Source of the DNA: a bacterium
GTDB lineage: Bacteria; Arandabacterota; Arandabacteria; Arandabacterales; Arandabacteraceae
Reading direction: 5' to 3'
DNA: 64,000 bases
NCBI GenBank assembly: GCA_029933125.1
Contig: JAOZOU010000004.1
Location: 248,001 to 312,000 of the forward strand
Part shown: piece by piece, positions 53,264 through 61,574 of the stretch
Layout of the letters: every line of letters starts with the position of its first letter
Position numbering within the stretch: position 1 is the stretch's first letter
The notes under the pieces: model-generated
The model's database searches: none
The model's input: the letters and a program-made list of their open reading frames with translations, nothing else
What the model was told of the DNA's origin: nothing
Position numbers and translations under genes: made by a program

Positions 53264-53342
53264 CACGCTTCTTGACATTTGCCCTTCCAGCCTTTACCAA
53301 TTAGGTAGAATAAATCATACCCGATCTTAAGAGAGCTACACA

Positions 53343-54449
53343 ATGGATCGTCGTGAATTTATCCAAGCGCTCTGTCTTGCTACTGCAGGAATCTGTGTGT
53401 CTGGCAGTGTAATTCAAGCAGGCAATGACAAGAGGTTTATAACCGAAGCCCGCTTTTATGAGAAGCTCAGCGACAATAGCATCCGCTGCCTTATCTGTCC
53501 GCGTCAGTGCATCGTCAGTCCGGGAGGACGCGGCTTTTGCAGGGTGAGGGAGAATGATGACGGCAAATACTTTTCGCTTGTCTACGGTAGAGTCTGCACA
53601 TATCATATCGATCCAATTGAGAAGAAGCCTCTTTTCCATTTCCTTCCTGGAACGACAGCTTTCTCGATTGCCACGGCCGGATGCAACCTTGGTTGTAAGT
53701 TCTGTCAGAACTGGGAGATATCCCAGCAGCGACCGGAGGATATCGATGCTGTAAATCTGCCGCCCAAGAAGGTGGCCGGGGTTGCTGAGAAGTATAAATG
53801 TCCAACGATAGCTTATACTTACAATGAGCCAACGATTTTCTTTGAGTTTATGGTCGACTGTGCTCTCGAGGGCAAGAAGAAAAAGATCCGCAGTGTCATG
53901 ATATCTGCTGGTTACATAAACAAGCAACCATTGCTTCAGTTGATTAAAGCGTTGGATGCCATCAAGATAGATCTCAAAGGATTCAGAGATGACTTCTATT
54001 CCCAGATATGCCTGGGTTCACTCAAACCGGTGCTCGATACTATAGTGACAATAAAGGAGCATGGGCGGTGGTTGGAGATCGTCAACCTTGTCATCCCGAC
54101 GCTCAATGATGATCCCAAAGATATCGAAAAGATGTGCAAGTGGATCATTGACAATGTCGGCGACGACGTTCCTATCCACTTTACACGGTTTTATCCTACT
54201 TATAAGCTTAAGAACCTTCCTGTGACACCTGTCGCTTCAGTTGAGAAAGCCCGCGACATCGCCCTTTCCAAGGGTATTAAGTTTGCCTACGTCGGTAACG
54301 TACCGATAGGTCATCCTGGGGAATCAACCTATTGCCCCTCGTGCCACAAGCGTATAATTGATCGTTGGGGCTATTCAATTCGCAGTATCAGGCTAAAGGA
54401 TGGAAAGTGTGAGTACTGCGGTGAACCAATTCCTGGTATCTGGTCTTAG
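53343..54449 (+). CDS. amrS: AmmeMemoRadiSam-type radical SAM protein with twin-arginine N-terminus
   Basis: A 368-residue radical SAM protein of the AmrS group. The cluster motif is Cys114, Cys118, Cys121 (CNLGCKFCQNW). Other family marks are CPRQC near residue 50, ISQQRPEDIDAVNLPP, YTYNEPTIFFEF, KIDLKGFRDDFY, LVIPTLNDD and HFTRFYPTYKL. Two CxxC pairs near the C-terminus (CPSCHK, CEYCGE) could bind metal. The N-terminus MDRREFIQALCLATAGICVSGSVIQAG reads as a Tat signal, odd for a radical SAM enzyme. The biochemical role of AmrS is unknown; Memo and AMMECR1 partners are not nearby. Confidence 0.85.
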   Translation: MDRREFIQALCLATAGICVSGSVIQAGNDKRFITEARFYEKLSDNSIRCLICPRQCIVSPGGRGFCRVRENDDGKYFSLVYGRVCTYHIDPIEKKPLFHFLPGTTAFSIATAGCNLGCKFCQNWEISQQRPEDIDAVNLPPKKVAGVAEKYKCPTIAYTYNEPTIFFEFMVDCALEGKKKKIRSVMISAGYINKQPLLQLIKALDAIKIDLKGFRDDFYSQICLGSLKPVLDTIVTIKEHGRWLEIVNLVIPTLNDDPKDIEKMCKWIIDNVGDDVPIHFTRFYPTYKLKNLPVTPVASVEKARDIALSKGIKFAYVGNVPIGHPGESTYCPSCHKRIIDRWGYSIRSIRLKDGKCEYCGEPIPGIWS

Positions 54450-54493
54450 GCCGGCTTGACACCCCACTTTCACAATGATAGGCTTGCCTGCAA

Positions 54494-55714
54494 ATGACAG
54501 TACCTTCGCTTGTTAGCACAGAAGAAGCTATTGCCTTCATAGCAGAAAGACTTAGGAAGCCACGAAGAGACATCTGCTCCCTTGATGAGGCGCTGGGCAG
54601 GATAACGGCCAAGGATGTAAGGGCTCCGTTTGACTATCCTCAATATCCCATATCTCAAATTGATGGCTTCTGCCTTGTAACAGATGACGAGAAGTCTGCA
54701 GGAGTGTCAATGCCTTGCCGACTCCAGATTGTGGGAGAGGTTCACATAGGTGAGAGATCCGATCTCAAAATAGGCAAAGGTGAATGTGCAGTAATCTCAA
54801 CTGGCTGCATCTTGCCCAGTGGAGCAAATGCTGTTGTGCCGCGTGAAGAAGTTGGGATCGAAGGTAACAAGATTGCTCTGCAAGGTGAGATAGCTCGTGG
54901 ACAAAATATTGCAGCAAGCGGTGAAGTTTTCAGAAAGGGTGATATTGTGGTCCCGGAGGGAACACTTATCAATGGTGCGGTGATAGCGGTTCTGGCTGGT
55001 CTTGGGCTAAGCAGGATAGAGGTTAAGGAAAGACCCCGAGTGGCGATCGTGGTAACTGGGGAGGAGCTCCTCCATGATGCAGGTGAGTTGAAGACCTTCG
55101 AGTCGAACGCCTATCTCCTGAGAGGTCTTTTGCATCCGGTTTGCGAAGTGGTTGGTGAGTTCGCTGTTGGCAGTGATTTTGACGCCTTCGAAGGTGTCCT
55201 ACGATGCCTTGGCAAGTGCGATTTGGTGATTATGACAGGTGGAACTGGATTGGGATCGACAGATTTCACAAGGGCCTGGCTGAGAAAGATCTCAGCAGAG
55301 ATTGTTTTCAATGGGATACACTCTGCTCCTGGCTGCCATGTCATGTTTGCGAGTGCTTGTGGATTTTGTTTGCTTTGCCTACCGGGCAAGCCTGTGGGTT
55401 GTTTTATTCTTTTCAACACACTCCTAAGGCCGGTATTGGCCAGATTTTTCAATTCGCCGTCCCTTGATCTTTATAGGATTCAGGCAAGATTGAAGGATGA
55501 AGTCACCGGGAGGCACGAAACGCCGACATGGATGCTTGGCAGCCTGGGCGAGAATCTTGAGGTCAAATCGTTAGCGTATTCTTCGGGTTTGGATTTCACT
55601 GCTCCCATGAATGCCAATTGCATTTTGCGCATACCGGCGGGTAAAGGTATTATGAGGAAGGGTGAAAGCATCGAGGTTCGGCTACCGGTTCAGGGGTTTG
55701 GGTTTTTGAAATAG
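54494..55714 (+). CDS. moeA: Molybdopterin molybdenumtransferase MoeA
   Basis: A 406-residue MoeA, inserting molybdate into adenylated molybdopterin. It shows SLDEALGRITAKDVRAPFDYPQYPISQIDGFCL, STGCILPSGANAVVPREEV, the MPT-binding fold VAIVVTGEELLHDAG, VIMTGGTGLGSTDFT and FCLLCLPGKPVGCFILF. The usual DGYA is DGFC here. The C-terminal domain IV (about 330-406) is present. Whether it works alone or pairs with a second MoeA homologue cannot be seen. Other molybdenum cofactor genes are not nearby. recD2 begins 35 bases downstream. Confidence 0.9.
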   Translation: MTVPSLVSTEEAIAFIAERLRKPRRDICSLDEALGRITAKDVRAPFDYPQYPISQIDGFCLVTDDEKSAGVSMPCRLQIVGEVHIGERSDLKIGKGECAVISTGCILPSGANAVVPREEVGIEGNKIALQGEIARGQNIAASGEVFRKGDIVVPEGTLINGAVIAVLAGLGLSRIEVKERPRVAIVVTGEELLHDAGELKTFESNAYLLRGLLHPVCEVVGEFAVGSDFDAFEGVLRCLGKCDLVIMTGGTGLGSTDFTRAWLRKISAEIVFNGIHSAPGCHVMFASACGFCLLCLPGKPVGCFILFNTLLRPVLARFFNSPSLDLYRIQARLKDEVTGRHETPTWMLGSLGENLEVKSLAYSSGLDFTAPMNANCILRIPAGKGIMRKGESIEVRLPVQGFGFLK

Positions 55715-55749
55715 CAATAGAGGCTCAAGATACCAAGGCGAGGCTGTTC

Positions 55750-57885
55750 TTGAACGAGAATAAGGAGACAATTGAGATTAAGGGGGTAGTCAAGCGGATT
55801 ACCTTTCGGGCTGATGATGGCTACACAGTAATGCGCCTTCAGGCCGATTCTGGCGGAATGCTAACTTGCGTGGGCTATTTTATAAGAATTGGTGAGGGTG
55901 ATCACATAATATGCAAGGGGAGATGGGTATCCCATCCGAGGTACGGACCGCAGTTAAGTGTTGAGTCCTATCGCATAACTGCTCCTGAAACGACTGACGG
56001 AATTATCAGATACCTTTCCTCGAACCTAATTGCAGGAATAGGGGAGAAGATGGCTGAGCGCATAGTCAAGCGCTTCGGCAGGAAAACCATGGAGATCATT
56101 GACAAGGAACCCAACAGGCTGAAGGAGATCCCCGGAATAGGGGAGAAGCGCATAGCTGCTATCAAAGACGCCTGGCGCGAACACCGTGAAGTCAGTGAGC
56201 TGGTAGTTTTCCTCGAGTCTCATGGAGTTGCGGCGAGCACGGCTTTGAGAATCTACAAACACTACGGTCCCGAAGCCATCAAGATCGTCAAGGACAACCC
56301 ATACAGACTTGCATCTGAAGTCTGGGGTATCGGCTTCACTACGGCTGATCGGATCGCATCGAAAATTGGCATCCCACCTGATTCGCCTGTGCGCGTTAGA
56401 GCAGCAGTCGAATATGCGCTTTCTCAGGGTGTCGAAGCGGGTCATGTTTTCCTGCCCCTTGACTTCCTTAAGACGAGGTGTTGTGCTCTTCTCGGAGCGG
56501 ATGAGGACAGACTTGATGATTCACTCAAGGTTTTGGAGAGCGAAGGGCGCGTCATCCGTGAAAATGACCGCCTCTATCTGCCCGCTCTATTCCATGCTGA
56601 GAATATAGTAGCTTCCAAGATTGGCGAGCTAATCAGCACGCACGTTAGTTTTTCACCCGAGCTGGATTCAGGTTTTCTAGAAGCTGTCCAGGTTGAGCAG
56701 GGGATTGAACTCCACACATCCCAGGTGGATGCCGTGCTTGAGAGTCTGCAATCAAAAGTCATGGTGATAACAGGTGGACCTGGGACAGGTAAGACAACAA
56801 TTGTACGCGCTCTTCTCCATCTCTTCGAAAGGCAGGGTCAAAAAGTGTGTCTGGCAGCACCGACAGGGCGGGCTGCAAAAAGAATGGCAGAACTGGCGGG
56901 TTCGGAGGCTAAGACCATTCACAGACTGCTCGAATATAGTCCGCAGGAGGGGCTTTTTCGGCGCAATGCTAGCAATCCCCTTGATGCTGATGTTGTCATT
57001 ATCGATGAGGCTTCAATGCTGGATATACTTCTTGCTGCATCTCTTCTTGAAGCTCTGGCGCCAGAAGCTTCGGTCATCTTTGTTGGTGATGTTGATCAGC
57101 TGCCGCCGGTTGGTCCGGGTAACTTTCTTGGCGATCTCATAGAGTCAGGCAGGGTCCCTGTACGCAGGTTGACTCGTATTTTCAGACAGGATGCTGGTAG
57201 CCAGATTGTCAAGAATGCCCACCGAATAAACGCCGGCGAATTTCCTGTGCTAAGCAGGCAGTCAGGTGAATTCTTTCTCATAGAGCAGGACAGTCCAGGA
57301 GAGGTGGCCGATACGATTGTTGACATCTGCACAAGACGCCTGCCTGCTAGATTCGGTTTCGATCCCAGAAATGACATACAGGTACTTTCGCCTATGTACA
57401 AAGGAGAGGCAGGTGCGACCAACCTGAATTCAAGGCTCCAGCAGGCTATCAATCCAACCGGGAAGCGATTCCACGAAACGCGATTCAGGGTTGGAGACAG
57501 GGTCATGCAACTCCGCAACAATTATGAGAAAATGGTCTTCAATGGAGATCTGGGTGAGATAGTTGACTACGATCTGGATGAGGACAAGCTCATCGTGAGA
57601 TATGATTATGAGGTTGCCTACGATCGCTTCGAGCTTGACGAGATTACCTTGGCATATGCGATAACCGTTCACAAGAGTCAGGGGAGCGAATTCGGGTGCA
57701 TTATCATGCCAGTGATCACGCAGCATTACATCATGTTACATCGCAACCTACTCTATACGGCTGTTACACGGGCGAAAAACATGGTTGTCCTGGTCGGCAC
57801 ACGCAAGGCACTTGGGCTTGCCGTGCGCAATGTTCGTCATGATAAGCGCCTCTCTTCACTTGCAGAGCGCTTGAGGAATGTCTGA
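55750..57885 (+). CDS. recD2: RecD2-type ATP-dependent DNA helicase
   Basis: A 711-residue SF1B 5'-3' helicase of the RecD2 family, acting in DNA repair without RecBC. The N-terminal OB-like and HhH region (about 85-200, SSNLIAGIGEKMAERIVKRFGRK and EIPGIGEKRIAAIKDAW) precedes the motor. Walker A is GGPGTGKTT (342-350), the DEAx motif is VVIIDEASMLD, and motif III is VGDVDQLPPVGPGNFLGDLI. The last motifs are TLAYAITVHKSQGSEF and YTAVTRAKNMVVLVG. Start TTG 55750 has AAGGCGAGG upstream. It is slightly shorter than the Deinococcus enzyme. A gap of about 500 bases follows. Confidence 0.94.
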   Translation: MNENKETIEIKGVVKRITFRADDGYTVMRLQADSGGMLTCVGYFIRIGEGDHIICKGRWVSHPRYGPQLSVESYRITAPETTDGIIRYLSSNLIAGIGEKMAERIVKRFGRKTMEIIDKEPNRLKEIPGIGEKRIAAIKDAWREHREVSELVVFLESHGVAASTALRIYKHYGPEAIKIVKDNPYRLASEVWGIGFTTADRIASKIGIPPDSPVRVRAAVEYALSQGVEAGHVFLPLDFLKTRCCALLGADEDRLDDSLKVLESEGRVIRENDRLYLPALFHAENIVASKIGELISTHVSFSPELDSGFLEAVQVEQGIELHTSQVDAVLESLQSKVMVITGGPGTGKTTIVRALLHLFERQGQKVCLAAPTGRAAKRMAELAGSEAKTIHRLLEYSPQEGLFRRNASNPLDADVVIIDEASMLDILLAASLLEALAPEASVIFVGDVDQLPPVGPGNFLGDLIESGRVPVRRLTRIFRQDAGSQIVKNAHRINAGEFPVLSRQSGEFFLIEQDSPGEVADTIVDICTRRLPARFGFDPRNDIQVLSPMYKGEAGATNLNSRLQQAINPTGKRFHETRFRVGDRVMQLRNNYEKMVFNGDLGEIVDYDLDEDKLIVRYDYEVAYDRFELDEITLAYAITVHKSQGSEFGCIIMPVITQHYIMLHRNLLYTAVTRAKNMVVLVGTRKALGLAVRNVRHDKRLSSLAERLRNV

Positions 57886-58331
57886 GTGAGGCAATTCACC
57901 ACACCTGAGAAGGCGCGACAACCTGTAGCAGGGGACGTTTATAAGCAACATGGAAATAATTGGAAATAATAGAAAAACCTCCAGAACTTGTTCCTGGGGA
58001 CTCATCGAGGTATCACATCAAGACTATGGTCAGGCGATCAAGCCCTAAGGTGACTCCTCACTCGTGTGAACCCAGGGGCGAGCTCATAATTTGCTCACGA
58101 GTGCGATCGGTTCAGGGCGTCAGGAGCACACCACAAAGGCGAGATGCCTGACCACTAAAATTCTATACAACTTTAGTCCAGAAAGTCAACCCATGAACTT
58201 GCGGCGGGCATTGAGGGCGGGGGGTCAATCGGCTTCATTGAACTCTGCAGAGATGTATATCTTATTGTACAACAAAGTATTGGAGAGCTTATTTACAGTT
58301 TTACATGATGTGGATAAGTCGGCCACTCCAC
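57886..58331. other. Non-coding interval between recD2 and uvrA
   Basis: No gene is convincing here. A frame at 58,091-58,405 overlaps the uvrA start but has no SD and atypical composition. An inverted repeat CACTCGTG (58059-58066) / CACGAGTG (58096-58103), 8 bp with a 29-base spacer, is the main structure seen. A promoter for uvrA lies just after. Confidence 0.5.
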
Positions 58332-58360
58332 TTGCGAATGGCGGCGATACTCCTTATAAT
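58332..58360 (+). promoter_or_regulatory. Sigma-70-type promoter of uvrA
   Basis: TTGCGA (58332-58337), 17-base spacer, perfect TATAAT (58355-58360). The expected start near 58,367 leaves a leader of about 35 bases before ATG 58402. No LexA-type operator matching the E. coli or Bacillus consensus was found over it. Confidence 0.7.
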
Positions 58361-58401
58361 GTGACTTCGGACCCCAAGCGAGACGACGCTGGTGACATGA
58401 G

Positions 58402-61152
58402 ATGAATGCTATAGTGGTAAAGGGTGCGCGGCAGCATAACCTGCGGAATATCAACCTCAAGATCCCTCACCGCAAGATAACGGTTATTACGGGTGTTAGT
58501 GGCTCGGGCAAATCGAGCCTTGCTTTTGATACAATATATGCGGAGGGCCAGCGTAGGTATGTTGAATCCCTTTCAACTTACGCTCGGCAATTCCTTGAGC
58601 GGATCGCTCGTCCTGATGTTGATGAGATCCAGGGTTTACCTCCGGCTGTAGCTGTTCAACAAACAAACCCAACCAAGACATCGCGTTCAACAGTTGGTAC
58701 TGCAACTGAGATCTACGATCTCCTCAGGCTTCTGTTTGCCAGGATCGGAGTTATCCATTGTGACATATGCGAAGTCCCTATCAAGCGCGGTGGTACCCAG
58801 GAAGCTGTAGAACTCGCATTTAGGGTGGCTCGAGGCGATATGATTCTCATAGGTTGTCCCTATAAGATCATCTCCCCCGAAGCCTTGAAAACAAGTCTGC
58901 TCTCCCTTGGATTTGCCCGTATCCTAAAGGAAGGCAAGGTGTCTGAGATAGATGCCATCGACGAGAAGGCTATGAAGCCTGGGGAGACAATTGTTATCAT
59001 AATCGACCGCCTGACCGTCAGGGAAGATAACCGATCACGTATCGCCGAATCTGTTGATCTTGCCCTCTCAATGAGCAAAGATGGCGAGGCAAGAATTTTC
59101 ACGCCAGAAGGTAAGGCACATCGCATCTTCGGAGGCCTAAGATGTCCTCAGTGCGGCCTTACGTATGAAGCCCCTTCGCCTCTTCTCTTCTCTTTCAACA
59201 GCCCACATGGTGCCTGCCCTGAGTGCCGGGGCTTCGGAAACAAGCTCGAATTTGACTTGAATCTGATTGTTCCCAATAAGGATCGCACCCTTGAGGGTGA
59301 CGCCATTGAGCCCTGGGCAAGATCTCAATTCACATATTTCAAACAGTGGATGTTGCGAACATGCCGAGCCCAAGGTGTTCCTACTACAGTAGCATTCAAA
59401 AGGCTCACCGAGGAGCAGCAAGAGCTCGTTTTATATGGGCATGGTCGCTTTCCGGGTGTCATAGGTTTCCTTGAGCGTATGCGTGCTAAGGGCTATAAGG
59501 CATACGCTCGTTTCTTTGCGAAGAGGTATATGAGTTTGAGGGACTGCCCGAGATGTGGAGGGGCACGTCTTAGACCTGAGGCTCTCAGAGTGAAAATAAG
59601 TGGTAAGAATATAGCTGAAGTCTCTGCACTCGATATTGCAGGACTTAGAGCCTTCTTCGATAATCTAAAGCTAAGCCAAAGCCAGCAGACAGTGGCAGCC
59701 GACATCCTCAGGGAGATAAACTCCCGCATTGCCTATCTTATCGATGTGGGTCTCGACTATCTTACTCTCGATCGACCTTCGAAGACGCTTTCAGGGGGAG
59801 AGGCCCAGCGAATCAATCTTTCAAGTGCTCTTGGAGCGGGCCTAACTGGAACGCTCTATGTGTTGGATGAACCCACAATTGGCCTTCATGCGCGTGACAC
59901 TGGAAGATTGCTTGATGTCCTGCGGAAGCTAGCTTTGCATGGCAACACAGTGCTTGTTGTCGAGCATGATCCTCAGGTCATCCGTTCGAGCGACTATGTG
60001 ATTGACCTTGGACCTGGAGCAGGCGCTAACGGTGGACAAGTGCTTTACAGAGGAAGACCTGATGATCTTAGCAAGTCAAGGAGGTCACTTACAGGAAAAT
60101 ATCTTGCTGGTAAGCTAAAGATCCGCTGCGAAAGCAGGCAAACCAAACATGGGTCAGCCTATCTCCTCATCAGGAATGCAACGGAGCACAACCTCAAAGG
60201 CATAGATGTTCGCATACCACTATATTCGCTTGTATGTGTGACAGGCGTCTCGGGATCTGGCAAGAGTACACTCGTAGAGGATGTTCTCTATAATGCCATC
60301 AAGGCGCGCTCAAGTGCAGTTGAACACATTGGAAGCCACGATGGAATCGATGGTATGGAACAGATAAGGGACGTAGTCCTCGTTGATCAATCGCCTATAG
60401 GAAAGACACCAAAAGCCAATCCTATCACTTATGTCAAAGGATTCGATGCTATAAGGGCAGTCTTTGCGAGCACACGTGAGGCAAGATCACGTGGATACAG
60501 TCGTTCAACTTTTTCATTCAATCTCGCTGAGGGGCGTTGTGATGTCTGCGCAGGTGAGGGAGCTCTCAAGATAGAAATGCACTTCATGGCTGACATCTAT
60601 GTGCCCTGTGAGGAATGTCAGGGCAAGCGCTATAAGAAGACAGTGCTTGAGGTGACATATCGCGGAAAATCGATTAGTGACGTGCTCGATTTGACAGTCG
60701 ATGAAGCCATAGAGCTCTTCAAGCACGAATCGCGTGTGCTCCCACCGCTATATCTTCTCAAGGAGGTTGGACTTGGATACATAAAGCTCGGGCAGCCGGC
60801 TAACACCCTATCTGGAGGTGAGGCACAGCGACTCAAGATTGCTAGAGAGATTGCACGAACCGATGGCAGTCGCATCCTCTACATAATGGATGAACCTACA
60901 ACCGGTCTTCATCTGCATGACATTGCCAATCTTGTCAGGGTGCTGCGGAAGCTTGTTCAAAGCGGAAATACGGTTGTCGTGATTGAGCATAATCTTGAAG
61001 TCATCAAGTGCGCCGATCACATCATTGATCTCGGACCTGAAGGTGGAGAGAAGGGTGGGGAGATAGTAGCCCAAGGTACACCTCATGAGATTGCGAAGTG
61101 CAAGTGCTCCTATACAGGTCAGCTGCTTCGCGCAGTGCTGGCTCACGCTTAG
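58402..61152 (+). CDS. uvrA: Excinuclease ABC subunit A
   Basis: A 916-residue UvrA, the damage-sensing ATPase of nucleotide excision repair. Two ABC modules are visible: Walker A GVSGSGKSS at 31-39 and GVSGSGKST at 615-623. Each has an LSGGEAQR signature (near 464 and 806) and a VLDEPTIGLHARD or IMDEPTTGLHLHD Walker B. Zinc-finger Cys pairs occur at CPQCGLTYEAPSPLLFSFN with CPEC, and at CDVCAGEG with CEEC. Length is about 25 residues below E. coli UvrA. No uvrB or uvrC is adjacent. Start ATG 58402 is preceded by a weak GGTGA SD. Confidence 0.96.
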   Translation: MNAIVVKGARQHNLRNINLKIPHRKITVITGVSGSGKSSLAFDTIYAEGQRRYVESLSTYARQFLERIARPDVDEIQGLPPAVAVQQTNPTKTSRSTVGTATEIYDLLRLLFARIGVIHCDICEVPIKRGGTQEAVELAFRVARGDMILIGCPYKIISPEALKTSLLSLGFARILKEGKVSEIDAIDEKAMKPGETIVIIIDRLTVREDNRSRIAESVDLALSMSKDGEARIFTPEGKAHRIFGGLRCPQCGLTYEAPSPLLFSFNSPHGACPECRGFGNKLEFDLNLIVPNKDRTLEGDAIEPWARSQFTYFKQWMLRTCRAQGVPTTVAFKRLTEEQQELVLYGHGRFPGVIGFLERMRAKGYKAYARFFAKRYMSLRDCPRCGGARLRPEALRVKISGKNIAEVSALDIAGLRAFFDNLKLSQSQQTVAADILREINSRIAYLIDVGLDYLTLDRPSKTLSGGEAQRINLSSALGAGLTGTLYVLDEPTIGLHARDTGRLLDVLRKLALHGNTVLVVEHDPQVIRSSDYVIDLGPGAGANGGQVLYRGRPDDLSKSRRSLTGKYLAGKLKIRCESRQTKHGSAYLLIRNATEHNLKGIDVRIPLYSLVCVTGVSGSGKSTLVEDVLYNAIKARSSAVEHIGSHDGIDGMEQIRDVVLVDQSPIGKTPKANPITYVKGFDAIRAVFASTREARSRGYSRSTFSFNLAEGRCDVCAGEGALKIEMHFMADIYVPCEECQGKRYKKTVLEVTYRGKSISDVLDLTVDEAIELFKHESRVLPPLYLLKEVGLGYIKLGQPANTLSGGEAQRLKIAREIARTDGSRILYIMDEPTTGLHLHDIANLVRVLRKLVQSGNTVVVIEHNLEVIKCADHIIDLGPEGGEKGGEIVAQGTPHEIAKCKCSYTGQLLRAVLAHA

Positions 61153-61155
61153 GGC

Positions 61156-61184
61156 TTGACTAAGAATGAAGTAATTGATAATCT
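61156..61184 (+). promoter_or_regulatory. Promoter of the tRNA-Trp gene
   Basis: TTGACT (61156-61161), 17 bases, TAATCT (61179-61184). The predicted start near 61,191 gives a leader of about 50 bases. That leader contains GGACCC (61202-61207) and GGGTCC (61218-61223), a 6-bp hairpin that may help processing of the pre-tRNA. Confidence 0.5.
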
Positions 61185-61243
61185 CACAAATGGGAACTCG
61201 GGGACCCTAAGGGTGCTGGGTCCTCAACCAGAGATGACACTGT

Positions 61244-61320
61244 AGGCGTGTAGCTCAACTGGCTAGAGCACCGGTCTCCAAAACCGGGGGTTGCGGGTTC
61301 GAGTCCTGCCACGCCTGCCA
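61244..61320 (+). tRNA. tRNA-Trp (anticodon CCA)
   Basis: The acceptor stem AGGCGTG (61244-61250) pairs with CACGCCT (61310-61316). D arm GCTC/GAGC, anticodon arm CCGGT/ACCGG with loop CTCCAAA holding CCA, and T arm GCGGG/CCTGC around TTCGAGT. The discriminator base is G and the 3' CCA is encoded. All stems form with one wobble. CCA decodes UGG, tryptophan. It is a single isolated tRNA. Confidence 0.95.
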
Positions 61321-61351
61321 TCTTTCTTGATCCCTTCTGCCATGATAGTCC

Positions 61352-61379
61352 TTGACTCTATCGGGAAAAATGATATAGA
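61352..61379 (+). promoter_or_regulatory. Promoter and long leader of the subtilase gene
   Basis: TTGACT (61352-61357), 16 bases, TATAGA (61374-61379); TAGAAT at 61376 with an 18-base spacer is an equivalent choice. The transcript would have a leader of about 185 bases up to ATG 61575. I see no known riboswitch or clear coding ORF in it. Confidence 0.55.
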
Positions 61380-61574
61380 ATAGTGCGCGTGCGGGAGAAC
61401 CTGAGCGGGGAACGGCACATCAACCCTCCAATCTTTGTAGCCGAGCTTCTGCCGATTTGGATGTGGAGTTCCTCTCCGGTTGTTTCTGTCTCTCGCCACT
61501 CTCCGAGGGGGTGATGCCTGGCAATAATAGCGAGTTGTTTCACCAAGGTCTTCCAATCACAGGGGGGAGTGAGA

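Noticed and set aside
53272-53305. TTGACA before the AmrS-type gene as a promoter
   Set aside because: The best -10 (TAGAAT) is 28 bases away and the hexamer at the right distance is TACCAA, too poor.
58091-58405. Possible 104-residue gene ending in an ATGA overlap with uvrA
   Set aside because: It has no SD, low-complexity composition and no recognisable domain. The uvrA promoter (TATAAT at 58,355) lies inside it, so it is more likely non-coding.
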